64,000 nt of DNA from JBCCTX01 sp964468435 (lineage in GTDB: Bacteria > Bacteroidota > Bacteroidia > J057): NCBI GenBank assembly GCA_964468435.1, contig CAYXVE010000001.1, positions 62,001 to 126,000 of the forward strand, given 5' to 3'. Each line of letters begins with the position of its first letter. Within the stretch, counting starts at the first letter, position 1. Positions 8,293 through 16,658 of this stretch are shown here, piece by piece. A model generated the notes under the pieces. The model searched no databases. It saw only the letters and a list, made by a program, of their open reading frames with translations, and was not told the origin of the DNA. Both the position numbers and the translations under genes were made by a program.

Positions 8293-10407
8293 ATGAAAAT
8301 ATTTGTATACTGCCTGCTATGGTTGATCGTCATTATGGCTCTGGGTTGTAGTGCTCAGGAGTCACGGCCAGCAGGATCGAACCGGCTGATTAATGCTCAA
8401 AGTACATATTTATTACAGCATGCTTACAATCCTGTAGATTGGTATCCATGGGGAGATGAAGCCCTGGAAAAAGCAGCGGCAGAGAACAAGCTCATGCTGG
8501 TCAGTATAGGATATGCTGCATGCCACTGGTGTCATGTCATGGAGAAAGAGTCTTTTGAAGATAGTGCAGTGGCTGCATTGATGAACAAACACTTTGTGTC
8601 CATAAAGGTCGATCGCGAAGAGAGGCCTGATATCGATAATATTTATATGTCCGCCTGTCAGCTCATGTCGCCTCAGGGTTGTGGGTGGCCACTGAATGTC
8701 ATTACCCTGCCTGATCAACGGCCCATTTTTGCTGGAACTTATTTTCCCAGAGATCAATGGATGAAAATCCTGGAACGTGTACAAAATATTTACGAAGAAT
8801 CTCCTTCAAAGGCAGAAGACCTCGCAGCTCAGGTAACAGCAAGAATACAGGGATTACAAGCTGTAACGCCAGCTCGTTTGAGGGCAGAGATATCTGTTGC
8901 AGAGTTGGAAACGGCTTCGGAAAAGCTAATAGCAAACATGGATAAGGTATATGGAGGTCGTAAAGGGGCGCCTAAGTTTCCAATGCCTATCAATCTCAAT
9001 TTCTTATTGGAGTATTATTATTTTACTCAGGATAAAGCAGCACTGCAAATATTGATGACTACCCTGGATGAGATGGCACGTGGAGGGATTTATGATCATC
9101 TTGGTGGAGGATTTGCTCGTTATTCTACAGATGAAGCATGGAAAGTACCTCACTTCGAGAAAATGCTGTATGATAATGCACAGTTGGTAAGCATATATGC
9201 CGATACATACAGGATGACTCAGAATCCAGTATTCAAGGATGTAATCATAGAAACCTTGGAGTTCGTTGGTAAAGAACTTCGAAGTCCAGAAGGCGGGTTC
9301 TATTCATCTCTGGATGCAGATAGTGAAGGCGAAGAGGGTAAGTATTACATATGGCAACAAGAAGAAATTATCAAAGCACTGGGTGAAGAAGCTGAATTAT
9401 TTTGTGAATGGTATCAGGTGAATAAAGTGGGAAATTGGGAGGAGGGTAAAAATATTCTGTACCGGGAAGAGAGCCTGGAAGCATTTGCAGATGGCAAGGG
9501 CCTGGAACCCGGTAAACTGCGTAAAAGTATGCTAGAGGCCAGGAAACAATTGTTGGAATTGAGAAATCAACGTATAAGGCCTGGCTTGGATGATAAGCAG
9601 ATTACCGCATGGAATGCAATGATGCTAAAAGGCTATGTAGATGCATTTATTGCATTGGGAGATTCTGCATATCTGGAGACTGCATTGCGTAATGCACGCT
9701 TTCTCAGGCAGCATTGTATAGATGAAGATGGAAGTTTGAAGCGGATATACAAGGACGGTTCTAGCTCTGTAAATGCTTTTCTGGATGACTATGCATTTCT
9801 GGCACAGGCTTTTATTTCCCTTTATCAGGTTACATTCGAGGAAGAATGGCTGAATGATGCACGTAGTATTCTCACTTACACATTAGAACATTTTTTTGAT
9901 GAGCCTACCCAAACATTTTACTATACATCTGACATTGATGAAGTAGTATTGGCACGTACCCGGGAAATGACAGACAATGTCATTCCAGCTTCCAATTCGG
10001 TTATGGGCCATCTCCTGTTTCAGTTGGGAACATATTTTTACAAGGATCAATGGTTGGCGTATGCAGCCAGTATGTCGGGAAACATGAAAGAGAACTTTCT
10101 GGAAGCTCCAGGCTATTATGCCAACTGGGGTTTACTTGCCATGAAGATGGTTTATACACCCCTCGAAGTTGCTATTTTAGGTGAAAATGCATTAGCGTAC
10201 AGAAAACAGATTGAATTTAATTATTTTCCTGAAGTCCTCTATCTCGGAGGTGCTACAGAAGGGAAACTGGAGTTGTTGGATAATAAACTGGTACCTGGTC
10301 AGACAACGATCTATGTATGTCAGAATAAGACCTGTAAACTGCCAGTAACTACAGTTGGGGAGGGATTGGAACTCATCCAAAAACCCCACAAGGCTAGTCA
10401 TAGATGA
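8293..10407 (+). CDS. DUF255 thioredoxin-fold / (alpha/alpha)6-barrel lipoprotein (YyaL/SSP411-like)
   Basis: The 704-residue protein starts at ATG 8293; a longer frame upstream would read through the tRNA and is rejected. An N-terminal lipoprotein signal ends in ALGC (Cys about residue 18). The DUF255 domain follows: NRLINAQSTYLLQHAYNPV, then the thioredoxin-like CHWCH signature (about residues 77-81) with VMEKESFED, and VDREERPDID. The rest is an N-acylglucosamine-2-epimerase/glycosyl-hydrolase-like helical barrel (GGIYDHLGGGFARYSTD, WKVPHFEKMLYDNAQL, ITAWNAMM). The human homologue is SPATA20; the biochemical activity is not settled. A lipid anchor would place this copy in the envelope, unlike many cytoplasmic homologues. 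It follows the tRNA terminator and is convergent with a lipoprotein gene whose terminator overlaps its stop. Confidence 0.9.
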   Translation: MKIFVYCLLWLIVIMALGCSAQESRPAGSNRLINAQSTYLLQHAYNPVDWYPWGDEALEKAAAENKLMLVSIGYAACHWCHVMEKESFEDSAVAALMNKHFVSIKVDREERPDIDNIYMSACQLMSPQGCGWPLNVITLPDQRPIFAGTYFPRDQWMKILERVQNIYEESPSKAEDLAAQVTARIQGLQAVTPARLRAEISVAELETASEKLIANMDKVYGGRKGAPKFPMPINLNFLLEYYYFTQDKAALQILMTTLDEMARGGIYDHLGGGFARYSTDEAWKVPHFEKMLYDNAQLVSIYADTYRMTQNPVFKDVIIETLEFVGKELRSPEGGFYSSLDADSEGEEGKYYIWQQEEIIKALGEEAELFCEWYQVNKVGNWEEGKNILYREESLEAFADGKGLEPGKLRKSMLEARKQLLELRNQRIRPGLDDKQITAWNAMMLKGYVDAFIALGDSAYLETALRNARFLRQHCIDEDGSLKRIYKDGSSSVNAFLDDYAFLAQAFISLYQVTFEEEWLNDARSILTYTLEHFFDEPTQTFYYTSDIDEVVLARTREMTDNVIPASNSVMGHLLFQLGTYFYKDQWLAYAASMSGNMKENFLEAPGYYANWGLLAMKMVYTPLEVAILGENALAYRKQIEFNYFPEVLYLGGATEGKLELLDNKLVPGQTTIYVCQNKTCKLPVTTVGEGLELIQKPHKASHR

Positions 10408-10426
10408 CATGACTAACCATTGTGGG
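10379..10426 (-). terminator. Terminator of the minus-strand lipoprotein gene, overlapping the convergent stop codon
   Basis: Left arm 10385-10400 (CCCACAAGGCTAGTCA) pairs with 10410-10426 with one bulge and one mismatch. Read on the minus strand it ends in a run of five T (plus-strand A at 10379-10383). No T-run follows on the plus strand. It lies 38 bases past the stop of the minus-strand lipoprotein gene, and its loop contains the TGA stop (10405-10407) of the DUF255 gene. Confidence 0.7.
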
Positions 10427-10463
10427 AAAAAAGGGTTGGTTGGGTTTCAGGAAAGCGGCGCTG

Positions 10464-11366
10464 TTACCTTCCGGCCAGCTTTCTAAGACGCTTCATTTCA
10501 GCAGCGATATTTACTTCCCTAGAGTCCTGTGATTGTGTGATGATGACAGAATTGTCGCACTCACCTTCACCATAGTTGATCTCTGTATCTGGTTTTCCAG
10601 TACGTTCGATATATTTTATGCCTTCCACAGGCAGAAATGCACCCTGGATGCGGCATATACGCTTGTATATCAAGGGCTCTACGATTTCCACCTTGTAAGT
10701 CGACCCTGCCCTGTTGACACCTGATACATATCCTTCGATCTGGAATTCATCTTTGAGTGGGTTGGCCGCACGCAACCAAGTTTTAGTGCGGTCATATGAC
10801 CTGGTAGCCATGCTGTTGTCGGGCCAGATTACCTTTCCTTTGATGAGTTCTACATTCAGGCTGATAAAGTCAGAGATTGTTTCACTTTGATTGGTAAGGG
10901 TCTTGGTACCGAAAACCTGAATGCTGTCTACTACATAGTTTTCAAGTGTTATGGTGCGTTTTGCGCCGGGTACATAAAGACGTCTGTCATAACTTATCAG
11001 TATTTTACCGCTACGGGTTTTTCCATCCTTACCGATACATCCCACACCAAAATCGATGGTGATGAGATTTTCTAGGGTATCATGAGTTATGGTTCCACAT
11101 CTCCAGTCTTCAGTAAAGGGAACTGCCATTCTATTGTCAGGTTCCACTTGACGGTTCTCTGTTACATCCATGGCCATTTCTTCTACCTCTTCGTAGAGTG
11201 CAAAGACCTCTTCATGGGATGTTACGGTTGTAATTGTCTCGTCGTCAATCTGTTGTGTGAGTAATTCGCTATCTTCCTGACATGCGCTCATCATAAGCAC
11301 AAACAATGATGCAAATATCCCACGAGCAAGTATAATTCTTCCATTAAACGAATTGATCGTTTTCAT
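10464..11366 (-). CDS. Hypothetical lipoprotein
   Basis: I do not recognise a family. The 300-residue protein has a lipoprotein signal peptide (hydrophobic residues 12-27, Cys29 after MMSA) followed by a Glu/Asp-rich stretch (about residues 30-75). The remainder is rich in alternating hydrophobic and polar residues with many Thr, Ile and Tyr, for example GKTRSGKILISYDRRLYVPG, suggesting an all-beta domain facing the periplasm or cell surface. Cys residues near 89, 110, 237 and 265 could form disulfides. It is monocistronic, with its own terminator at 10379-10426. The ATG at 11366 starts the signal peptide. Confidence 0.75.
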   Translation of the reverse strand: MKTINSFNGRIILARGIFASLFVLMMSACQEDSELLTQQIDDETITTVTSHEEVFALYEEVEEMAMDVTENRQVEPDNRMAVPFTEDWRCGTITHDTLENLITIDFGVGCIGKDGKTRSGKILISYDRRLYVPGAKRTITLENYVVDSIQVFGTKTLTNQSETISDFISLNVELIKGKVIWPDNSMATRSYDRTKTWLRAANPLKDEFQIEGYVSGVNRAGSTYKVEIVEPLIYKRICRIQGAFLPVEGIKYIERTGKPDTEINYGEGECDNSVIITQSQDSREVNIAAEMKRLRKLAGR

Positions 11367-11582
11367 ATCTTATTACTTTAGGTTAATTGGTATGAGTTAT
11401 GTTAATCCTGATCCCGGAATCTGATAGTTGGACTGTTTTACTTTGATCAGGTTTAACAGAGTTGTGGAATTTTTGTAAAAAAAATTATAGTGAGGTTGGT
11501 TAGTTGCCCTACGATGGTAGGTAGCAATCTTCAAACATGCCCCCCTAGGAAGGACTATGCATTCAAGGGGGATATACTTTCA

Positions 11583-13772
11583 TTATTTAATAAACAGCAT
11601 TTCCCTGTATTTGGGAAGGGGCCATAGCTGATCGGGCATGACTTGTTCCAGTTGATCTACATGTTCTCTGATTTTATCAAAAAATGGTATAATCCGTTCG
11701 GCATATGCAGTAGCCTTGTCCTGATTGGATTTGAGGTTTTCAATCTTTTCCCGGATTTGTTCCAATTCTTCCTTCATTTTGTATATCTGATTGATGTGGT
11801 TTCGAATATTTTTTAATAATTGGTACTCGTATTGCTCTTCATCCTGTGCAAGCCCATTTTCGCTGCTCATTTTCAGGTTTTGCAATAAAGTATTTTGATA
11901 AGATAAAGTTTGGGGAAGGATCAGCGTATTGATCATCTCACTCATGATGTCTGACTCGATGCGTACCTTTCCCAAATAGTTTTCCAGAATAACTTCATAG
12001 CGAGCTTTAAGCTCATTTTCGGTAAAAATTTTCCGGGTGGTAAATAAATTGATAGATTTGGTTGAAAGGTATGCCGTCAGCGCTTCGGGGGTAGATGAGG
12101 CCTGGGTGAGTCCTCTTTTTCGAGCTTCTTCGGCCCAGGCATCACTATAACCATCACCTTCAAAGCGTATAGGCTTACTGATCGTAATATTTTCTTTAAT
12201 AACATCCAGGATGGCCAGCTCTTTTTTTCTTCCTCTATTGATCTTGCTGGTAACTTTTTTGTTGAACTTCATAAGTTGATCGGCGACGATGACATTGAGG
12301 ACCATCATGGCATTGGAGCTATTGGCAGAGGAGCCTACAGCCCGGAATTCAAATTTATTTCCCGTAAATGCAAAGGGGGATGTACGGTTCCGGTCAGTAT
12401 TATCGAGAAAGAGTTCAGGTATTTTACTGATACCCAGTTTGAGGTATGGATTAGTGGCATTACTTTTTTTCCGGCGAGGTGGCCGAACAATTTCTTTGAG
12501 TACTCTGGATAGTTCTTTACCGATGAATACAGAAATGATAGAAGGAGGGGCCTCCTGTCCACCCAACCGGAGATCATTGCCTGGCGAAGCTATGCTGGCT
12601 CTCAACAAGTCTGAATATTCGTAAACGGCTCTAATCACGGAGGTAAAAAAGGTGAGAAACATCAGATTTTCGCGAGGTTGTTTTCCGGGAGAAAGTAGGT
12701 TTTTTCCCGTATCTGTACGCAATGACCAATTATTATGCTTACCTGATCCATTGATGCCTTTGAAAGGTTTTTCATGGAGGATGGCCTTGAATCTGTGCTG
12801 TCTTGCAGTTCTCTCAATGATATCCATGAGCATCAGTCCATGGTCGATAGAGATATTGATCTCTTCGTGATGTGGTGCACATTCAAATTGACTCGGGGCG
12901 ACTTCATTGTGCCGGGTTTTAAGTGGTATTCCCAACCTGTGGGCTTCAAATTCTAGTTGATTCATAAAGGCAAATACCCGTTCGGGTATAGAGCCAAAAT
13001 AATGATCTGCGAGTTGCTGATCTTTGGCAGAGGCTGTTCCCATGAGGGTACGGCCGGTAAGTATGAGGTCTGGTCTAAGGTTGTAAAAGGCTTCGTCTAT
13101 CAGGAAGTATTCCTGTTCTGCACCGAGGGTGGGCGCGACGCGTTTGATAGACTTGTCAAAAAACTGGCAGGCCTCAGTAGCGGCTTCGTCCAGCAGATGA
13201 ATGGAACGCAGGAGAGGTATTTTATAATCAAGTGCTTCACCATGATAGGAGACAAAGATCGTGGGGATACAAAGCGTCTTACCAAAGCGGGTTTCAAAAA
13301 TAAAAACGGGTGAACTGGAGTCCCAGGCAGTATAACCTCTTGCCTCAAAAGTACTTCTTAAGCCACCGTGGGGAAAAGATGATGCATCAGGTTCTTGTTG
13401 GATCAGTTCATCGCCGGAGAATTTATATATCGCTTCACCTTCGGTCATTTCGAGAAAAGAATCGTGCTTTTCTGCAGCGAGACCTGTAAGAGGTTGAAAC
13501 CAGTGTGTAAAGTGCGTAGCACCATGATCAATTGCCCATGATTTGATCGCATTAGCTACAGGTCCAGCTATTTCCCGGGTAAGCGTTTCACCATGATCCA
13601 TACAAAGTTCCAGCTTTTTGAACACGTCAATTGACAAATAATGCTGCATGGACCGCTTGGTAAAGACATGAGAAGCAAAATCCTCTGCTGATCTCTTGTC
13701 AGAGTAGGATTCAGCATTTTGTATCCTGGATAAGATGATCTCGATCGATTTCTGACGAGGTGTTGTACTCAT
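11583..13772 (-). CDS. glnN: Glutamine synthetase type III
   Basis: GSIII makes glutamine from glutamate, ammonia and ATP in the cytoplasm. The 729-residue length is typical of GSIII (GlnN), about 250 residues longer than GSI. The N-terminal GSIII domain is followed by the catalytic core with GAEQEYFLID (metal-binding Glu), NEVAPSQFECAPHHEEINIS, GINGSGKHNNWSL (ATP/glutamate site) and NRTSPFAFTGNKFEFRAVGS. The C-terminus after about residue 630 is strongly helical and coiled-coil-like, normal for the family. The gene is divergent from a second glutamine synthetase of a different class across 304 bases. GSIII is the common isozyme in Bacteroidota and is usually controlled by nitrogen. The ATG at 13772 gives a normal N-terminus. 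Confidence 0.96.
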   Translation of the reverse strand: MSTTPRQKSIEIILSRIQNAESYSDKRSAEDFASHVFTKRSMQHYLSIDVFKKLELCMDHGETLTREIAGPVANAIKSWAIDHGATHFTHWFQPLTGLAAEKHDSFLEMTEGEAIYKFSGDELIQQEPDASSFPHGGLRSTFEARGYTAWDSSSPVFIFETRFGKTLCIPTIFVSYHGEALDYKIPLLRSIHLLDEAATEACQFFDKSIKRVAPTLGAEQEYFLIDEAFYNLRPDLILTGRTLMGTASAKDQQLADHYFGSIPERVFAFMNQLEFEAHRLGIPLKTRHNEVAPSQFECAPHHEEINISIDHGLMLMDIIERTARQHRFKAILHEKPFKGINGSGKHNNWSLRTDTGKNLLSPGKQPRENLMFLTFFTSVIRAVYEYSDLLRASIASPGNDLRLGGQEAPPSIISVFIGKELSRVLKEIVRPPRRKKSNATNPYLKLGISKIPELFLDNTDRNRTSPFAFTGNKFEFRAVGSSANSSNAMMVLNVIVADQLMKFNKKVTSKINRGRKKELAILDVIKENITISKPIRFEGDGYSDAWAEEARKRGLTQASSTPEALTAYLSTKSINLFTTRKIFTENELKARYEVILENYLGKVRIESDIMSEMINTLILPQTLSYQNTLLQNLKMSSENGLAQDEEQYEYQLLKNIRNHINQIYKMKEELEQIREKIENLKSNQDKATAYAERIIPFFDKIREHVDQLEQVMPDQLWPLPKYREMLFIK

Positions 13773-13795
13773 TTGGAGTTGTAACTTTGATAAAT

Positions 13796-13835
13796 ATGCA
13801 TAAGCTTATTCACGTATGCTTAAGAACATGCGTAA
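13796..13835 (-). repeat. Three TTANGCAT repeats in the glnN leader
   Basis: On the minus strand TTACGCAT (13828-13835), TTAAGCAT (13816-13823) and TTATGCAT (13796-13803) repeat one 8-base pattern, with start-to-start distances of 12 and 20 bases. They lie between the predicted -7 box and the glnN ATG. Position and repetition suggest a protein- or RNA-level control site; this is inference. Confidence 0.4.
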
Positions 13836-13840
13836 ATTAT

Positions 13841-13848
13841 CAAAAATA
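13841..13848 (-). promoter_or_regulatory. Putative -7 promoter box for glnN
   Basis: The minus strand reads TATTTTTG, matching TAnnTTTG, 68 bases upstream of the glnN ATG. No clear -33 TTTG is seen at the expected distance. The rest of the 304-base divergent gap (13773-14076) is AT-rich; a promoter for the plus-strand synthetase must lie there but no box stands out. Confidence 0.4.
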
Positions 13849-14076
13849 TTTATATTGTAAGGACTAAATACCATTAATCTTTTATTTTGGGGTTTTAAAG
13901 TGGAGAAAAATCAAAAATAAGCTTGTAGAAGTAGGCTAAAAATGGATTTAGTAAAAAAGGAAGGGGATTGGCCAAATACGGCTATAAATGTTTTGTTTTG
14001 AATCTAAGATTTTGTATTGTTGCTGGTAATTCTAGTCTTAAATGATATGTAATCCTTAAATATAACGTGTTTTAAA

Positions 14077-15099
14077 ATGGCAAAAGTTAAATTAGAGTAC
14101 ATTTGGTTGGATGGATATACGCCTGAGCCAAATTTGAGAAGTAAAACCAAGATATTGGATTTGGAAGGGTTTCATGGACAGTTGGGAGAAGTGCCTTACT
14201 GGTCTTTTGATGGTAGTTCTACCAAACAAGCTGAAGGCCATTCCTCTGACTGTATTTTAAGACCTGTGAATGTATATAATGATGCGGCACGCGAGAATGC
14301 GTGGCTGGTCATGTGTGAGGTGCTGGATTCCAATGAACAACCTCACGAAAGCAATATACGTGCTACTTTTGAGGATGATGAGTCTTTCTGGTTTGGATTT
14401 GAGCAGGAGTATACCTTTATCGAAAACGGTCGTCCCATGGGATTCCCTGCCAATGGATATCCTGCCCCACAGGGTATGTACTATTGTTCTGTAGGCACCA
14501 ATAACATTGCCGGAAGAGAACTTGTAGAAGAGCATCTGGATCTTTGCTTGCACGCGGGTATATCAATTACAGGGATTAATGCAGAAGTTATGTTGGGGCA
14601 GTGGGAATTTCAGTGTTTTGGCAAAGGGGCCAAAAATGCAGCAGATGATCTCTGGGTAGCAAGATATCTGTTGTTTAGAGTCGCTGAAAACTATGGTGTA
14701 CAGGTAGAATTTGCTCCCAAACCCGTAAAAGGAGACTGGAATGGATCAGGACTGCACGCCAATTTTTCCAATAAGCGTATGCGTGAAGAAGGAGGTGAGG
14801 AATATTTTAAAGCTGTTTTAGAAGCTTTCAAACCCGTACATCAGGAGCACATTGCAGTATATGGTTCCAACAACCATGAGCGTTTGACCGGTTTACATGA
14901 AACACAACATATCGATACATTCAGCTACGGTGTCAGCGATCGGGGTGCATCAATACGTATTCCTATTAGTACACATCAAAATGGATGGAAAGGATATCTG
15001 GAAGATCGTAGACCAGCTTCAAATGCAGATCCCTACAAAATCGTAGAGCGGATTATGAAAACCGTTAAGATAGGTGAACAGCAGGCAGCCAATGTTTAA
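14077..15099 (+). CDS. Glutamine synthetase, type II (eukaryote-like)
   Basis: The 340-residue protein is a short glutamine synthetase with the GSII pattern seen in plants and animals. Residues 4-27 hold the beta-grasp start (KLEYIWLDGYTPEPNLRSKT), followed by YWSFDGSSTKQAEGHSSDC, FGFEQEYTF with metal-binding Glu, NNIAGRELVEEHLDLCLHAG, INAEVMLGQWEFQ, GDWNGSGLHANFS and ERLTGLHETQHIDTFSYGVSDRGASIRIP. These are the GSII catalytic segments, all intact. GSII enzymes form decamers and are not adenylylated; the GSI adenylylation tyrosine loop is absent. It is divergent from glnN and ends at a strong terminator, so it is a single-gene transcript. How labour is divided with GSIII is unknown. Confidence 0.94.
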   Translation: MAKVKLEYIWLDGYTPEPNLRSKTKILDLEGFHGQLGEVPYWSFDGSSTKQAEGHSSDCILRPVNVYNDAARENAWLVMCEVLDSNEQPHESNIRATFEDDESFWFGFEQEYTFIENGRPMGFPANGYPAPQGMYYCSVGTNNIAGRELVEEHLDLCLHAGISITGINAEVMLGQWEFQCFGKGAKNAADDLWVARYLLFRVAENYGVQVEFAPKPVKGDWNGSGLHANFSNKRMREEGGEEYFKAVLEAFKPVHQEHIAVYGSNNHERLTGLHETQHIDTFSYGVSDRGASIRIPISTHQNGWKGYLEDRRPASNADPYKIVERIMKTVKIGEQQAANV

Positions 15100-15146
15100 T
15101 GGACTGCTAAATTAGCTATATAACTACACAACCCGTTTGTACAAGT

Positions 15147-15184
15147 GGAGGAAGTCGACTGAAGAGACTTCCTCCAATTTTTTT
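15147..15184 (+). terminator. Rho-independent terminator of GSII
   Basis: GGAGGAAGTC (15147-15156) pairs perfectly with GACTTCCTCC (15166-15175) across a 9-base loop, then AATTTTTTTC. It lies 48 bases after the GSII stop. The remaining gap to 15404 holds no gene I can support; a short palindrome CAGGAT-ATA-ATCCTG at 15382-15396 lies just past the 3' end of the minus-strand MBL gene and may be a weak terminator for it. Confidence 0.9.
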
Positions 15185-15404
15185 CGTCGGTTGTTAAATT
15201 TACTCCCCCCATTTGATAAGCCTCTCCTGTAGGCCCCTCTTCACAGCTATCATTAGCAAATATTGATTGTTGTATACCATTCACGTGATCAAAAGACTAG
15301 AGCAATCTAGACTTTATCATGTTGTATCGCTGATAAATTGTATGGTTTCAATGATTTAAAATATTGACAATGAATACAAATCAGGATATAATCCTGTGAA
15401 TGTA

Positions 15405-16469
15405 TCAGTTTGATTCCAGATACTGGCCCGGAATATAGTGAAACGATTCACCCCAGGTCATTAGTAATGAAGGGTAATTACTTTTTCTCAGGCGTGCATA
15501 CGTAAGAAAATTGGCTTCTCTGTGGTCAACTGTATGGTTCATTTCATTTTCATGTCCGGTCATGATGAGGTTGGGATGAAAACCTTCAGCAAGACGTACA
15601 ATATTCGTCGTCCAACAGTTAGGGAATACGACATCTACCCGGAATCGCTGTCCGACTTCATCGATCCATACAAAATCTTCGTCAAGAGACTGATCTCCTG
15701 TTTGTGAAAAAGACATTCCCTCAGGTGTGAAAACCAATGGCACATTGTTGGGGATCTCGGAACCCTGATGTCCAGGATAGACGATCACTTCCAGAATATG
15801 CTTTCCATCTTGGACCGGGAGGGATTGCTTGAGGTGAGCTTCTCTTTTTAGATGCGTTACATCAGCATGAAAAGGAAGGTCGCTCCAAACCTCCTGAGGT
15901 GCCACAACAGGTTTTCCTTGCTTGATAAATTGCTGTGCTACCCATGGATCTGCATGGTCTCTGTGGCGATGACTTACAAACAACACATCGCATTGGTCTA
16001 TCACACGTTGCATAATGGGATCTGGTATAGCAAAACCCTCAATATAAAAGGCTCTACTCAGATCAAAGGCCAGTGTAACCATTGAAGTGCGGACAACAAA
16101 GCCCTCATTATACATTTTCCAGATCATTGCACCCTCAGATACTTGGGTAAACTCCAATTCTTTGGCAGCATCCTTGATACGTCTATGTAAAAACTGCTGT
16201 ACAGATGCGCGTTGTGCTGCCTTTTCCTCATGCAACACACCATCGAGCATCAACATAGCCATTTTGCGTTCCAGCGGTTCTGGGAACTGGGGTGGATATT
16301 TGCTAACAGCTTCCTCAACCAGCTCAAGGGCCGCAAAAGCCTGCTGATTGTAATAGCCGTCGATATCATCCCACCAATCCAGTTTATCCTCTGGAGAAAC
16401 CGGACTCTGGGCGATCATAACCGAAAACATTGAAAAACTTAATAGAATGATAAATGTACTTTTTAGCAT
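15405..16469 (-). CDS. Secreted metallo-beta-lactamase-fold hydrolase
   Basis: The 354-residue protein begins with a Sec signal peptide (residues 1-20, ending near MIAQS). A helical N-terminal part leads into an MBL-fold domain with SHRHRDHADPWVAQQF (HxHxDH metal site, about residues 167-172), a downstream metal-ligand candidate in VYPGHQGSEIP, an Asp in FVWIDEVG and a final His in IMTGHENEMNH. The arrangement resembles UlaG-like or N-acyl-PE-hydrolase-like MBL enzymes, but the substrate is unknown. A signal peptide implies periplasmic location, uncommon for UlaG itself. It is monocistronic and divergent from trkA. Confidence 0.82.
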   Translation of the reverse strand: MLKSTFIILLSFSMFSVMIAQSPVSPEDKLDWWDDIDGYYNQQAFAALELVEEAVSKYPPQFPEPLERKMAMLMLDGVLHEEKAAQRASVQQFLHRRIKDAAKELEFTQVSEGAMIWKMYNEGFVVRTSMVTLAFDLSRAFYIEGFAIPDPIMQRVIDQCDVLFVSHRHRDHADPWVAQQFIKQGKPVVAPQEVWSDLPFHADVTHLKREAHLKQSLPVQDGKHILEVIVYPGHQGSEIPNNVPLVFTPEGMSFSQTGDQSLDEDFVWIDEVGQRFRVDVVFPNCWTTNIVRLAEGFHPNLIMTGHENEMNHTVDHREANFLTYARLRKSNYPSLLMTWGESFHYIPGQYLESN

Positions 16470-16630
16470 AGTTGAAAGGAATGTGTGAAACCAAGATAAA
16501 GATGTTGCTTAATAGCATTGAATATATCTTAAAAGTAGCAAAAAACGTTTCATACTTTGTACCTATAGTTAAGTTTCTATAATAGGGGTGTAATTTGAGT
16601 CAATTATTATCAAACCATAAAGGGATTGTG

Positions 16631-16638
16631 TATTTTTG
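16631..16638 (+). promoter_or_regulatory. Putative -7 promoter box for trkA
   Basis: TATTTTTG fits TAnnTTTG exactly and lies 20 bases upstream of the trkA ATG, which would give a leader of about 15 bases. No -33 box is clear. Confidence 0.35.
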
Positions 16639-16658
16639 GGTTTTAATAGACATTTCAT

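Noticed and set aside
11536..11570. CCCCCT...AGGGGG inverted repeat before the end of glnN
   Set aside because: 19-base loop and no T-run on either strand; too weak to call a terminator.
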